From: JADJOY01 sp046331705 [NCBI: bacterium]
GTDB lineage: Bacteria > JADJOY01
Length of the DNA stretch: 64,000 bases
Direction of reading: 5' to 3'
NCBI GenBank assembly: GCA_046331705.1
Contig: JAXLQJ010000035.1
Coordinates: forward strand, 1-64,000
The notes under the pieces were generated by a model. The model saw nothing but the letters and a program-made list of their open reading frames with translations, did not search any database and had not been told where the DNA came from. The translations under genes and the position numbers were made by a program. Shown here piece by piece: positions 1-9,156 of this stretch (positions within the stretch are counted from its first letter, which is position 1; each line of letters opens with the position of its first letter).

Positions 1-278
1 TGCGCCTCGAGCTGCAGGCCGATTGCTTGGCCGGCGTGTGGGCGCACCACGCGCAGCGAGCGCGCGGCATCCTGGAAGCGGGCGACGTGGACGAGGGGCT
101 ACGCGCCGCCAGCGCCATCGGCGACGACCGCCTGCAGATGCGCTCCCGCGGCTACGTCACGCCGGAGTCCTTCACCCACGGCACGTCCGAGCAGCGGGTG
201 CACTGGTTCCGCCGCGGCCTCGACCACGGCGAGATCGACCAGTGCAACACCCTCGACCCCGCCCAACCGCTCGGTTGA
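1..278 (+). CDS. Neutral zinc metallopeptidase, YpfJ type (C-terminal fragment)
   Basis: The reading frame is open from the left edge (frame 3) and stops at 276-278, so only about the last 91 residues are present. The visible part reads [17 protein letters not shown], then a GDDRLQ segment, a [11 protein letters not shown] segment and a WFRRGL end. These are hallmarks of the putative neutral zinc metallopeptidase family (YpfJ, PF04228). The HExxH zinc site lies upstream of the window and cannot be checked. In this family the ELQADC motif follows the zinc site. There is no partner gene in view. The next gene is convergent after about 110 bases of empty sequence. Family assignment is fairly secure; the substrate is unknown. 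Confidence 0.75.
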   Translation, partial: RLELQADCLAGVWAHHAQRARGILEAGDVDEGLRAASAIGDDRLQMRSRGYVTPESFTHGTSEQRVHWFRRGLDHGEIDQCNTLDPAQPLG

Positions 279-387
279 GCCCGCGCCGCGGGTCGGGGCT
301 CGAACGAGCATCGATCGGCGTGGAAGCCGACCGGCGCGTGGCGGGTGCCAGGCCCGCCTGCCGATGGCGGCACCGCCGAGAAAGACG

Positions 388-741
388 TCAGAGCAGCTGG
401 TCGACGTTCTCCGGTGGTCGTCCGAGGACGGCTTGCTTGTCGTCCTTGATGACCACCGGGCGCTCGATGAGGATCGGGTTGGCGGCCATCGCCTCGATGA
501 GGGCCGCCTTGCCAGTCACCTTGGCCAGGCCGAGCTCCTTGTAGATCGGCTCGCCGGTCCGCATGAGCGCGCGCGGATCGTCGAACCCGAGCAGCGCGAG
601 CACGCGCTGGATGCGCGTCTTGGTGGGCGGATTCTTGAGGTACTCGATCACGTTCGGCGTCACGCCGGCCTTCGCGAGGCGCTCGAGCGTGGTGCGCGAT
701 TTGCCGCAGCGCGGGTTGTGCCAGATCTCGAATTTCGCCAT
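388..741 (-). CDS. arsC: Glutaredoxin-dependent arsenate reductase (ArsC family)
   Basis: This is a 117-residue cytosolic thioredoxin-fold protein. The N-terminus reads WHNPRCGKSR, which places the catalytic cysteine at residue 12 as in E. coli ArsC. Three arginines that bind the oxyanion in that family have counterparts at R61 (MRTGEP), R94 (IERPVV) and R108 (LGRPPE). Length matches the family, whose members reduce arsenate to arsenite with glutathione and glutaredoxin. The ATG is preceded by GGAGG six bases upstream on the minus strand, which supports this start. No arsR or efflux gene is adjacent. The divergent neighbour is an amidase 74 bases away. YfgD-like relatives without proven arsenate activity are the main alternative. 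Confidence 0.85.
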   Translation of the reverse strand: MAKFEIWHNPRCGKSRTTLERLAKAGVTPNVIEYLKNPPTKTRIQRVLALLGFDDPRALMRTGEPIYKELGLAKVTGKAALIEAMAANPILIERPVVIKDDKQAVLGRPPENVDQLL

Positions 742-815
742 CGCAGCCCTCCGAAGCGCATTTTTCGCAGAGTATACCGATCGCTGGCACGCTCACCTCG
801 AGGAAGATCCCGTCG

Positions 816-2264
816 ATGAACGAGCTCTGCTTGCTCTCCGCCACCGAGCTGGCGCGACGCATCCGCACGCGCGCGCTGAGCCCGCTCGAGGTGATGGACG
901 CGCACCTGGACCGGGCGCTGGAAGTGAACGGTCGACTCAACGCGATCGTGAATCCGCTCTTCGACCAGGCCCGCGACGCCGCGCGCCGCGCCACCGAGAC
1001 CCTCGCGCGTCGTCGCGCCGGCGAGCTTCCGCCGCTCTTCGGTGTGCCGTTCACGGTGAAGGAAACCTTCGCGGTCCGCGGCATGCCCTGGACGGCGGGC
1101 ATTCACGCGCGGCGCGAGCGGGTCGCCGACGGAAACGCCACCGTGGTCGAGCGCATGCTCACCGCGGGCGCGATCCCCATCGGCACCACCAACGTTCCCG
1201 AGGCGGCGATGTGGATGGAGTCGGTGAACCCGATCCACGGGCGCACCTCGAATCCGCACGACACGCGTCGCACCCCCGGCGGATCGAGCGGCGGCGAGGG
1301 CGCGATCATCGGCGGCGGCGCCTCGCCCCTCGGCCTGGGCAGCGACATCGGCGGCTCCATCCGCATGCCGGCGCATTTCTGCGGGGTCGCCGGGCACAAG
1401 CCGAGCAGCGGGCGCGTGCCGGGCACGGGGCATTTTCCGGCGGCGCACGGCCAGGTGCGGCGCTACGCGGTGTGTGGGCCGCTCGCGCGCAGCGTCGAGG
1501 ATCTCGAGCTCGCGATGGAGATCCTGAGCGGCGGCGACGGCGCGGACGACGCCGCCGACGCACCACCGTTCCGACGGCTGGACGCCGACGGTCCACGACC
1601 GCGACGAGTGTTCTGGTACGAGCACGGGCAATTCCCGTCCACGCCGAGCATGGCCGGCGCCGTGGGGCGCGCCGCGCAGGCGCTCGCCGAGCACGGGCTG
1701 GTCGCCGAGCCGTGGCGCCCCTCGCTCCTCGACCGCGGCGTGGACATCTGGTTCGGCGCGGTGCGAGCCGCATCCTCCGAACCCTTCGGGCACGTCCTCG
1801 GTGAGGGCGAGCCCATCGGTCTGTGGCGCGAGCTCGCGCGCCTGCCGTTCGGGCGTTCCAATCACACCTGGCCCGCGCTCGCGACGGTGCTCGGCGAGGT
1901 CGTGACTCGAGGCCGCGTTCCCGCCAAGGTCCGGAGCGCGGGCGAGCTGCGTCACGCGCTGCGTGCCGAGATCGAAGCGCGCCTCGGCGACGACGGCGTG
2001 TTGATCTGTCCCGCGTTTCCACGCGTGGCACCGCGCCATCGCGCGGCGCTGCTCCGACCGCTCGAATGGATCTCGACGGGCGTGTTCAACGTGCTCGAGC
2101 TGCCCGTCACGTGCGTTCCCGCGGGTCGCGACGAGCACGACCTGCCCACCGGGATCCAGATCGTCGGCCCGTTCCTGCGCGACGACCTGACGCTGGCCGC
2201 GGCGCGCTTCGTGCAAGACTCGCTCGGCGGCTGGCGGCCCGGTCGCGGCCTCCACGCGGTCTGA
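816..2264 (+). CDS. Amidase signature family hydrolase (FAAH-like)
   Basis: A 482-residue amidase of the amidase signature family. The Ser-cisSer-Lys triad is visible: K82 in FTVKETF, the cis-serine S157 in GGSSGGEG, and the nucleophile S181 in GSDIGGSIR. The stretch SPLGLGSDIGGSIRMPAHFCG resembles fatty-acid amide hydrolases more than GatA, because there are no gatB/gatC neighbours and the glycine-rich loop is of FAAH type. It should hydrolyse an amide to a carboxylate and ammonia or an amine; the natural substrate is unknown. GAGGAAG lies upstream of the ATG. The stop is five bases before the debranching enzyme ATG at 2270, so the two are probably co-transcribed, though no functional link is obvious. 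Confidence 0.85.
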   Translation: MNELCLLSATELARRIRTRALSPLEVMDAHLDRALEVNGRLNAIVNPLFDQARDAARRATETLARRRAGELPPLFGVPFTVKETFAVRGMPWTAGIHARRERVADGNATVVERMLTAGAIPIGTTNVPEAAMWMESVNPIHGRTSNPHDTRRTPGGSSGGEGAIIGGGASPLGLGSDIGGSIRMPAHFCGVAGHKPSSGRVPGTGHFPAAHGQVRRYAVCGPLARSVEDLELAMEILSGGDGADDAADAPPFRRLDADGPRPRRVFWYEHGQFPSTPSMAGAVGRAAQALAEHGLVAEPWRPSLLDRGVDIWFGAVRAASSEPFGHVLGEGEPIGLWRELARLPFGRSNHTWPALATVLGEVVTRGRVPAKVRSAGELRHALRAEIEARLGDDGVLICPAFPRVAPRHRAALLRPLEWISTGVFNVLELPVTCVPAGRDEHDLPTGIQIVGPFLRDDLTLAAARFVQDSLGGWRPGRGLHAV

Positions 2265-2269
2265 TCGCC

Positions 2270-5200
2270 ATGTCACCCATCGCGCTCGCTCAGATGCCCC
2301 AGCCGGGGCGGGGACGGCTGCTCTACGCCGGCGAGGTTCTCCACGTGGGCGTGCGCGCCCTCGGACCCGGCGACACCCCGATCGAGCTGCCCGCCAGCGC
2401 ACGCGCGTTCGTGCGCACGGATCTCAACTCGGCGCCCGAGAAGCGCCGCCACGTGATCGAGCGTCTGGACCGCGCGGCGCCGCGAATCGTGCGCGGCTGG
2501 CGCGACATCGAGCTCACGCGCACCGCCGCCGACACCTTCGCCGCGGAGCTGATCGCGTATCGTCCCGGCTACTACGAGCTCAAGTGCTTCATGGTGATCG
2601 ACGACGTCGAGCACTGGGTCGGCGGACCGAACAGCCACGCCTCGGTGCACGGCCTCAAGTGGCGCGGCGCCAACACCATCTACACCGCGTTTCCACGGCA
2701 GTTCGGCCCCACCAAGACGCTCGCCGAAGCACGCCCCTTCACCGAAAACGACCAGGCGCTGGCGCTCGAGCGCCAAGGCTTCACCGTCATCCCGCCGAGC
2801 GGCACGCTGACGGATGTGGCCCACGAGCTTCCGTTCCTGTTCCGCGAGCTCGGCGTACGCATCCTCCATCTCTTGCCCGTGCAAGAGACGCCCACCGTGT
2901 ACGCGCGCATGGGTCGCTACGGCAGCCCGTACGCCGCCACCGACCTCACCAGCGTGAACCACGCGTACTGCACGTTTCGTGTCGATCGCACGCCGGCCGA
3001 GCAGTTCGAGGAGCTCTGTGCGCGCGTGCACGCGCTCGGCGGCGACGTGATGCTCGACATCGCAGCCAACCATCTCGGCTGGGCCACCGAGCTGCTGAAC
3101 GCCCACCCCGAGTGGTTCGTGCGCCACGCCGACGGGCGCTTCCACTCGCCAGGCGCCTGGGGCGTGACGTGGGAAGACCTGGTCGAGCTCGACGACCGCA
3201 ATCCATCGCTGTGGCGCTACCTCGCCGAGAGCCTGCTCACGTGGTGCGCGCGCGGCGTCGACGCGTTCCGCTGCGACGCCGGCTACATGCTCCCCGCCGA
3301 GCTCTGGGAATACGTCACGGCCCGCGTCCACGAGGTGTTCCCGAGCACACTGTTCCTGCTCGAGGGGTTGGGCGGCCCCTGGGAGGCCACCGAGTCCATC
3401 CTCAAGATGGGCGGGATGCAGTGGGCGTACTCGGAGATCTTCCAGCAGCACGGCAACGAGATGCTGCACGGCTACCTGCGCCACCTCGATCACACCGGCA
3501 GCGAGCTGGGGATTCTCGCGAATTACGCCGAGACCCACGACAACCCGCGGCTCGCGGCAGGCGGCGAGGACCATGCGCGCATGCGGCTGGCGCTCGCGGC
3601 GCTCACCTCGCAGGCCGGCGCGTTCGGGTTCACCAACGGTGTGGAGTGGCTGGCGACCGAGCGCGTGGACGTCCACGGCTCGTCGGGTCTCAACTGGGGC
3701 GCCACGCCCAACCTCGTCGGCTGGATCCGCCAACTGAGCGACCTCACCCGTCAACATCCCGTCTTCTGGGGGACGTCACGGATCCTCCCGATCGAAGGGA
3801 TGGAGTCGGGAATTCTGGCGTTCCTGCGACAGCGCGACCGCGAAAAAGTCTTGATCCTCATCAATCTCGACGGGCGAACCCACCGAGATGGCATCCGTTT
3901 TCCTGCAAATGTCGCGATTCCCGGCGGGCATCGAACCTGCATTCTGACCCGCCGTATGCTCGACCCATCGACGACGTTTTCACTGAACCCGTTCGAGGTC
4001 ATCTGTCTCGACCTGGAACGCACTCAACCACTCGAATCCGGCGAGGCGGTCGCGCGCGCCCGACAAGTCGACGAGGAGGAGCGTCGCCTGCGCTGGATCC
4101 TCGGCGAGCTGTGGGGCGAGCGCGTCGATCTCACCGGATTCGAGCTGCTCGCCGACGCGGTTCGCCGCGAAGGTTTGCGCGGCTTGCTGGCCGCGGTCTC
4201 GCTCGGTCCGCCAGCGGACTGCGCCGAGCTCGCGCGGCGAGTCCTCGACGCGTCCGATGGTGATCGTTTCCTCGGCGTGAGCCAGTGGAGCGCGGCGCGC
4301 AGCGACCGCCTCCACGTGCTCGGCGCGAATCAATTCCTCTACATCGAGGAGGACGTGCCCTTTCGGGTGCGGTTGCGGTTCGCGCAGAGCTCCGCCGAGC
4401 TCGAGACCTTCCGGGATTTCGGCGATCGCCGCTACGTCGCGTTCGCGCTGGTGCCCGAGGGCGGCTTCCGGATCGAGCACAGCCGCCTGGATCGCCCCGC
4501 CAACGGCGACGCCGGCGCGGAGCCCGCGGACGAGCCCAAGTGGATCGCGACGCAAGGGCACGCGCTCAGCTTGCGCGCCGAGCAGAGCCCGGTGCGGTTG
4601 CGCTTCGCCCGCGACGCCATCGATCCCTCGCATCGCTTCCTGCTCACCAACGCCCGCGGCTCGTACACGCTGCTGCCGCTCTCGCCGCGCACGATCTGGT
4701 CGAAATACGACGCGCTGCTCGCCGCCAACCTGCACCCCTCCGGCCCCGACGAGCGGGTCGTGGTCGCCAAGCGGGTGCGCGCGTGGGTGGCGACGCCGAT
4801 GGTGTCGTACCCGCTCGACCGCGAGTACCTGATCGACTTCGAACGCTGGCCCGCCCCGACCTGGAGCTACCGATTCGAGCTGCCCGACGGCACGGTTCAC
4901 GTGGAGGAACGAGTGACGCTCGACGCCGAGCGCAACCTCGTCACGGTGGAGCTGCGCTGGGAATCGGAGCGCGGCGACACGCTCGAGCTCGTGGTGCGGC
5001 CGGATCTCGAGCTCCGGGGCCACCACGGCGAGACCAAGGCGCACGGCATCGATCAAGCCGCGTTCGTCGCGGCGTACCACGCGCTCGCGCCCAGCGAGGG
5101 TTGCGGCTTCCGACGCGACCTGGGCCACGGGCTCGAGCTCTGCGTCGTGGCGAGCGGCGGCGAGTTCCACGTCGAGGACGAGTGGCTGTACAACCTGCCG

Positions 5201-6595
5201 CACCCGCACGAGGCGACGCGCGGCCAGGAAGCCGCCGGCGACGCGATGAGCCCCGGGTACTTCCGCGTGCCGCTCACGCCGGGCCGCGGCGCCACGAGCG
5301 TCGCGATCTCGGTCGCCGAGGTGGCGATCGGCCGCTACCGAAACACGCCGGCGCCCGCCCCGAGCTCCACCCATCGCGACGACGATCCCGCGGAGCTGGG
5401 CGAGGTGCTGCGCGCGGCCGCGAGCCAGTTCCTGGCGAAGCGCGACGGCCGCCACACCGTGATGGCCGGCTATCCGTGGTTTCTCGACTGGAGCCGAGAC
5501 GCGCTCATCGCCGCGCGCGGTTACCTCGCCATCGGGCGCGTCGACGAAGCGTGCGACGTGGCGCTCACGTTCGCCGCCCGCGAGCGCTCCGGCACGCTGC
5601 CCAACTCGCTGATCGGTGACGCCGACGCCAACCGCGACACCTCCGACGGTCCGCTCTGGCTGACCCGCGTCATCGAGGAGCTGGCGCAGACGCTCGGCTG
5701 GCCGGCGCTCGCGGCGCGCGCGTCGCTCGCCGGCGTCGAGCTCAAGAAGGTGCTCGGCTCGATCTGCGAGAGCTACATCCACGGCACGCCGAACGGAATT
5801 CGCTGCGACGTGGCGAGCGGGCTGGTGTGGTCGCCGGCGCACTTCTCGTGGATGGACACCAACCACCCCGCGGCCACGCCCCGCGAGGGTTATCCCGTCG
5901 AGATCCAGGCCCTGTGGGTGCGCGCGCTCGAGCTGGCCGCGCGCATTCTCGAGAAGCCCGCATACGCCGAGCTGGCGGCGCGAGCGCGAGCGGCCATACA
6001 CGAGCGCTTCTGGATCGACGACCTCGGCTGGTTCGCCGATTGCCTCGCGGCGCGATCGAGCACGCCGGCGCAGCACGCCGTGCGCGACGAATCGCTGCGC
6101 CCCAACCAGCTCTGGCTGGTGTCGCTCGGCCTGGCGCGCCCGGAGCACGCCCAGCGGACGGTGATCGCGACGCACCGCGAGCTGGTGGTGCCGGCGGCGC
6201 TGCGCTCGGTGGCCAACCTGCGACTGCGCTCGTGGCCGTGGATCCCGGGCAGCACGGCGCCGGCGGGGCTCGACGTGTTCCATCCTTATCGCGGGCAATA
6301 CGTCGGCGACGAGGATTCGTCCCGCAAGCTCGCGTACCACAACGGCACCGCTTGGACGCACCTCTTGCCGATGTGGTGCGAAGCGCTGGTGACCGCGTTC
6401 CCCGAAGATCCACGCGCCGTCCATCTGGCGCGCGCGACGCTGCGCACCGCCGAGGCCGAGCTCAAGCGCGGCTGCGTGGGACAGCTCTCCGAGATCGAGG
6501 ACGGCGACTACCCACACACCCCGCGCGGCACGTGCGCACAGGCGTGGTCCGTCACCGAGTTCCTGCGAGTCCTCGCCAGGCTCGACGCCGACTGA
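2270..6595 (+). CDS. Glycogen debranching enzyme: GH13 amylase-like plus GH133 amylo-1,6-glucosidase
   Basis: A 1441-residue cytosolic enzyme with two catalytic modules. The N-terminal GH13 barrel (about residues 125-560) has its four conserved regions: D263-IAANH, the nucleophile D336 in AFRCDAG, the acid/base E365 in LLEGLGG, and D424 in ETHDN. A beta-rich middle part ends near residue 990 with YNLPHPHEATRGQ...SPGYFRVPL, typical of the GDE_N domain. From about 1050 to the end is a GH133 (alpha/alpha)6 glucosidase with GYPWFLDWSRDAL. This layout can in principle transfer branch stubs and hydrolyse the 1,6-linked glucose in one chain. The ATG at 2270 was chosen because it sits just after the amidase stop; a longer frame upstream overlaps the amidase and looks spurious. 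No other glycogen gene is nearby. Confidence 0.85.
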   Translation: MSPIALAQMPQPGRGRLLYAGEVLHVGVRALGPGDTPIELPASARAFVRTDLNSAPEKRRHVIERLDRAAPRIVRGWRDIELTRTAADTFAAELIAYRPGYYELKCFMVIDDVEHWVGGPNSHASVHGLKWRGANTIYTAFPRQFGPTKTLAEARPFTENDQALALERQGFTVIPPSGTLTDVAHELPFLFRELGVRILHLLPVQETPTVYARMGRYGSPYAATDLTSVNHAYCTFRVDRTPAEQFEELCARVHALGGDVMLDIAANHLGWATELLNAHPEWFVRHADGRFHSPGAWGVTWEDLVELDDRNPSLWRYLAESLLTWCARGVDAFRCDAGYMLPAELWEYVTARVHEVFPSTLFLLEGLGGPWEATESILKMGGMQWAYSEIFQQHGNEMLHGYLRHLDHTGSELGILANYAETHDNPRLAAGGEDHARMRLALAALTSQAGAFGFTNGVEWLATERVDVHGSSGLNWGATPNLVGWIRQLSDLTRQHPVFWGTSRILPIEGMESGILAFLRQRDREKVLILINLDGRTHRDGIRFPANVAIPGGHRTCILTRRMLDPSTTFSLNPFEVICLDLERTQPLESGEAVARARQVDEEERRLRWILGELWGERVDLTGFELLADAVRREGLRGLLAAVSLGPPADCAELARRVLDASDGDRFLGVSQWSAARSDRLHVLGANQFLYIEEDVPFRVRLRFAQSSAELETFRDFGDRRYVAFALVPEGGFRIEHSRLDRPANGDAGAEPADEPKWIATQGHALSLRAEQSPVRLRFARDAIDPSHRFLLTNARGSYTLLPLSPRTIWSKYDALLAANLHPSGPDERVVVAKRVRAWVATPMVSYPLDREYLIDFERWPAPTWSYRFELPDGTVHVEERVTLDAERNLVTVELRWESERGDTLELVVRPDLELRGHHGETKAHGIDQAAFVAAYHALAPSEGCGFRRDLGHGLELCVVASGGEFHVEDEWLYNLPHPHEATRGQEAAGDAMSPGYFRVPLTPGRGATSVAISVAEVAIGRYRNTPAPAPSSTHRDDDPAELGEVLRAAASQFLAKRDGRHTVMAGYPWFLDWSRDALIAARGYLAIGRVDEACDVALTFAARERSGTLPNSLIGDADANRDTSDGPLWLTRVIEELAQTLGWPALAARASLAGVELKKVLGSICESYIHGTPNGIRCDVASGLVWSPAHFSWMDTNHPAATPREGYPVEIQALWVRALELAARILEKPAYAELAARARAAIHERFWIDDLGWFADCLAARSSTPAQHAVRDESLRPNQLWLVSLGLARPEHAQRTVIATHRELVVPAALRSVANLRLRSWPWIPGSTAPAGLDVFHPYRGQYVGDEDSSRKLAYHNGTAWTHLLPMWCEALVTAFPEDPRAVHLARATLRTAEAELKRGCVGQLSEIEDGDYPHTPRGTCAQAWSVTEFLRVLARLDAD

Positions 6596-6617
6596 CGCCG
6601 CGCAGCGCCGCTGGGTC

Positions 6618-6635
6618 GCGCAGCGCGGGCTGCGC
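6618..6635. terminator. Possible bidirectional stem-loop between convergent genes
   Basis: GCGCAGC and GCTGCGC form a perfect 7-bp stem with a four-base loop (GCGG), 22 bases after the debranching enzyme stop and between it and the convergent SDR gene. There is no T-run, so Rho-independent activity is doubtful. Confidence 0.3.
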
Positions 6636-6688
6636 TCGGCGCCCGTTCCCTCGATCCCGTTCGCGACGCGTGGCGGCCGGCGGAAAGG

Positions 6689-7489
6689 TCACGCAGGCCC
6701 TTTGAGATCCCGCTTCGGGCTGAGACGCGAGCCTGCCCACAGGAACAAGCGCGACGGCAGCAGGCGCAGCACGTAGGTGATCGCAGCCATCGGCCACGGG
6801 AAGCGGATCACCGGGGTGCCGCGGGCGATGCCGCGAAGGATGATCGCGGCGGCGCGATCCGTGGGCACCATGAACGGCATCGGGAACCGATTGCGATCGG
6901 TCATCGGGCTCTTCACGAACCCCGGCTCGATGGTGAGGAGGCGCACGCCTCGCGGCCAGGCGTCGATGCGCAGCGATTCGATGACCGCGGAGAGCGCCGC
7001 CTTGCTCGCCGAGTAGGCGCCGGTCTGGGTCATGGCGCGATCGCGCGCGAGCGAAGAGGTCACGGCGAGGGTGCCTCGGCCGCGCGCGAGCATCCCGGCG
7101 AGCAGCGGCTCCACGAAATGGAGCACGCCGAAGAGATTGGTCTCGAAGATGCGCCGCACCCACTCGACGGAGAAGTCCTCGAGCTTGCGCGACTCGCCGA
7201 TGCCAGCGTTGAGGATCGCGACGTCGGGCGGACCGAGCTCGCGCTCGAGTCGCGCCAGCGCGGCGTTCACGGCGCCCGGATCGGCCACGTCGCAAGCCAA
7301 CGCCAGCGCCTCCGCCCCATGGGCACGAAGCTCGATCGCGAGCGCCTCGAGCTGCTCGCGGCGGCGCGCCAGCACCGCGACGCGCGCGCCCTGGCGGGCG
7401 AGCTGGCGGGCCAGCTCGGCGCCGATGCCGCTCGACGCGCCGGTGACCAGCACCACCCGTCCGCGGAACGCGTCCTGCGGTGCGCTCAC
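6689..7489 (-). CDS. Short-chain dehydrogenase/reductase (classical SDR)
   Basis: A 266-residue Rossmann-fold NAD(P)-dependent oxidoreductase. The cofactor motif TGASSGIG lies at residues 17-24, an NAG motif follows near the middle (ILNAGIG), and the catalytic YSASK sits in GAYSASKAAL after a serine-rich strand (VTSSLA). The C-terminus adds a hydrophobic segment (PWPMAAITYVLRLL), as in membrane-associated members that act on lipids or steroids. Substrate cannot be named. The start is a GTG whose first bases overlap the TGA of the upstream membrane protein (GTGA), so it is the last gene of the iron operon that begins at 10745. Its link to iron may be only positional. Confidence 0.8.
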   Translation of the reverse strand: MSAPQDAFRGRVVLVTGASSGIGAELARQLARQGARVAVLARRREQLEALAIELRAHGAEALALACDVADPGAVNAALARLERELGPPDVAILNAGIGESRKLEDFSVEWVRRIFETNLFGVLHFVEPLLAGMLARGRGTLAVTSSLARDRAMTQTGAYSASKAALSAVIESLRIDAWPRGVRLLTIEPGFVKSPMTDRNRFPMPFMVPTDRAAAIILRGIARGTPVIRFPWPMAAITYVLRLLPSRLFLWAGSRLSPKRDLKGPA

Positions 7490-8001
7490 TCGCGCTTCCA
7501 GTCGAGCCACAGCGCCGCCAGGCTCGCGAGCACCATCGCGGCGAACGTCGCTGCCGTCACCAGGCTGGCGGCGAACATGAGGTAGCCGAAATGCGGTGAG
7601 ACGTAGCGGGTGCCGAACATCGAGCTCATCGTGACCGGGATCGCGATCCAGGGCTCGACGAGCAACGCCGCCTTGAGGCGGGGCGGCGTGGGAGTGAGGC
7701 TGAAGATCGCGCCCAGCGCCAGGAAGATGAACGAGAACGTGATGGTGTGATTGTGGGTCGTCTCCAGCAGCTCGCCCAGGCTCTTCGGGTAGTGCGTCTC
7801 GGTCTCGGTGGCGCCGTAGCGACTCTGGATCCCGCTCACGTTCAGGCCGGTCTTTTCCCACACGTGGGCGAGGCCGAGCGAGTAGCCGAACGAGAGCGTG
7901 AGCAGGAAACCGGTCACGAACAATCGCAGCGGGCGCGGCCACTCGCCCAGCCGGCTGCTTGGCCAGGAAGACGCGACCGAGGAAGACGAGGAGGCCGTCA
8001 T
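7486..8001 (-). CDS. Four-helix membrane protein in iron operon, function unknown
   Basis: A 171-residue integral membrane protein that I do not recognise by family name. Four hydrophobic stretches are visible, at about residues 25-45, 85-105, 112-135 and 140-165. The first loop is polar and carries ETETHYPKS. A histidine pair (TTHNHT) sits at the start of the second helix and could bind haem or metal. The gene overlaps the FMN-binding gene upstream (ATGA) and the SDR downstream (GTGA), so it is translated with them. Sitting beside a secreted FMN-binding protein, it might be the membrane electron carrier for periplasmic flavin or iron reduction. That role is inference from context only. Confidence 0.7.
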   Translation of the reverse strand: MTASSSSSVASSWPSSRLGEWPRPLRLFVTGFLLTLSFGYSLGLAHVWEKTGLNVSGIQSRYGATETETHYPKSLGELLETTHNHTITFSFIFLALGAIFSLTPTPPRLKAALLVEPWIAIPVTMSSMFGTRYVSPHFGYLMFAASLVTAATFAAMVLASLAALWLDWKRE

Positions 8002-8642
8002 GGAGGAGCACCCGCTTCCGAGCTCGGGACGGACGGCGCGGACGGCGCGGGGCTCGCAGCCGCCGCGTCGATCGCCTTAAGCAGGAGCAGCGTCCGTTTC
8101 ACCCCTTTGGATATCGCACGCGCCGAGAGCGTGGCGCCGGAGATCGAGGTGATGTCCTTTCCCACGCGGATCGAATCCCCAGCGCTCTTGCCGTCGTATT
8201 GATCGAGAAAACCGCGCGCACGCACCTCGCCGCCGTGCGATTCCCGGTAGACCAGCAGCTCCACGCGCACCACCTCGCCCTTGTCGTCGACCGCGACCAG
8301 GTACGTGATCGGGCGGTATTTCCCGACGTCGTCGTTGAGGACGGCGCGCCCCACGAGACGCTCGGCGCCGCCCTCGGCGACGAACGCGCGACGCACCTCG
8401 ACGTTCGCCGCCGGGAACGGCTCGCCCAGTCGCTCACCCAACTCGACGCGGACCGATTCCGGCACCGCGACGGTCGCGACGTCGAATCGGGTGGCCGCCG
8501 GGAACGCGAGCTTCATCGCCTCGTCCGCCGTGAGATAGACGGTGACGTCGTCCGCGGCTCGCGCCGAACCGCCGATGCCGACGAGCGCAACGACGCAGAG
8601 CAGCCACCGCCGGACGTCGGCGCGCGCCGCACCGGGCGGCAC
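7998..8642 (-). CDS. Secreted FMN-binding domain protein (RnfG/NqrC-like)
   Basis: About 214 residues with an N-terminal signal peptide (RRWLLCVVALVGIGGSARA) and one FMN-binding domain (PF04205). The motif DITSISGATLSA contains the S-G-A-T element whose threonine takes covalently attached FMN in RnfG, NqrC and ApbE substrates. No ApbE flavin transferase is in the window. I chose GTG at 8642, which gives a normal signal peptide and leaves 25 bases after bacterioferritin. An ATG at 8705 would add 21 residues and overlap that gene. The C-terminal tail is rich in Ala, Pro and Ser. It lies between bacterioferritin and a four-helix membrane protein, so it is probably a periplasmic flavin electron carrier, perhaps for ferric reduction (inference). 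Confidence 0.75.
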   Translation of the reverse strand: MPPGAARADVRRWLLCVVALVGIGGSARAADDVTVYLTADEAMKLAFPAATRFDVATVAVPESVRVELGERLGEPFPAANVEVRRAFVAEGGAERLVGRAVLNDDVGKYRPITYLVAVDDKGEVVRVELLVYRESHGGEVRARGFLDQYDGKSAGDSIRVGKDITSISGATLSARAISKGVKRTLLLLKAIDAAAASPAPSAPSVPSSEAGAPP

Positions 8643-8667
8643 GGGAAGCCGCGCGGGCACGCGCCGC

Positions 8668-9156
8668 TCAGGCACGAATCTGCTGGGCGAGGTAGGCGCC
8701 CTCACCGAGCTTCTCGATCAGCTCGAGCTGGGTCTCGAGCCACTCGGTGTGCTCTTCCTCGGCCTCGAGAATCGACTCCAGCAAGGCCGCGGTGGTGTGG
8801 TCGCCCGCCGCTCGACAGGCGCCGATGCCGGCGCGCAATCGCGGCGCCGCCTCGTGCTCGAGCGCCAGGTCCGAGCGCAGCTGCTCGACGACCGTTTCAC
8901 CGATTCGCACGCGGCCGATCCGCTGCACGTTCGGCAGGCCCTTGAGAGTCAGGATCCGGTCGATCAGCGAATCCGCGTGCCGCATCTCGTCCATCGATTC
9001 CGCGCGGACCTTGGACGCGAGCGCCGGGAATCCCCAATGCGCGCACATCTTCGCGTGCAAGAAATACTGATTGGTCGCGGTGAGCTCACCGGTCAGCACG
9101 TCGTTGAGGATGTCGACGATCGTCATCGGCGAGTCGGGCTCGGGCTTCTTGCTCAT
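8668..9156 (-). CDS. bfr: Bacterioferritin
   Basis: A 162-residue iron-storage ferritin of the haem-containing bacterioferritin class. All ferroxidase ligands line up with E. coli Bfr at an offset of six residues: E24, E57, H60, E100, E133 and H136. The haem-ligand methionine is M58, inside ESMDEMRHAD. Twenty-four subunits should form a shell that oxidises and stores iron. The start ATG overlaps the stop of the upstream ferredoxin gene (ATGA). Pairing of bfr with bfd in one transcript supports a store-and-release unit, with the ferredoxin reducing the stored iron. The only odd point is the slightly long N-terminus (SKKPEPDSP) before the usual start. Confidence 0.95.
   Translation of the reverse strand: MSKKPEPDSPMTIVDILNDVLTGELTATNQYFLHAKMCAHWGFPALASKVRAESMDEMRHADSLIDRILTLKGLPNVQRIGRVRIGETVVEQLRSDLALEHEAAPRLRAGIGACRAAGDHTTAALLESILEAEEEHTEWLETQLELIEKLGEGAYLAQQIRA

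Noticed and set aside
388-741. Arsenic resistance operon with the ArsB/NhaD-like transporter
   Set aside because: The two genes are 60 kb apart, and no arsR or arsenite-specific motif supports a link.
3980-6517. 845-codon minus-strand frame opposite the debranching enzyme
   Set aside because: Mirrors the GH133 half in complement; typical shadow in 70 percent GC DNA.
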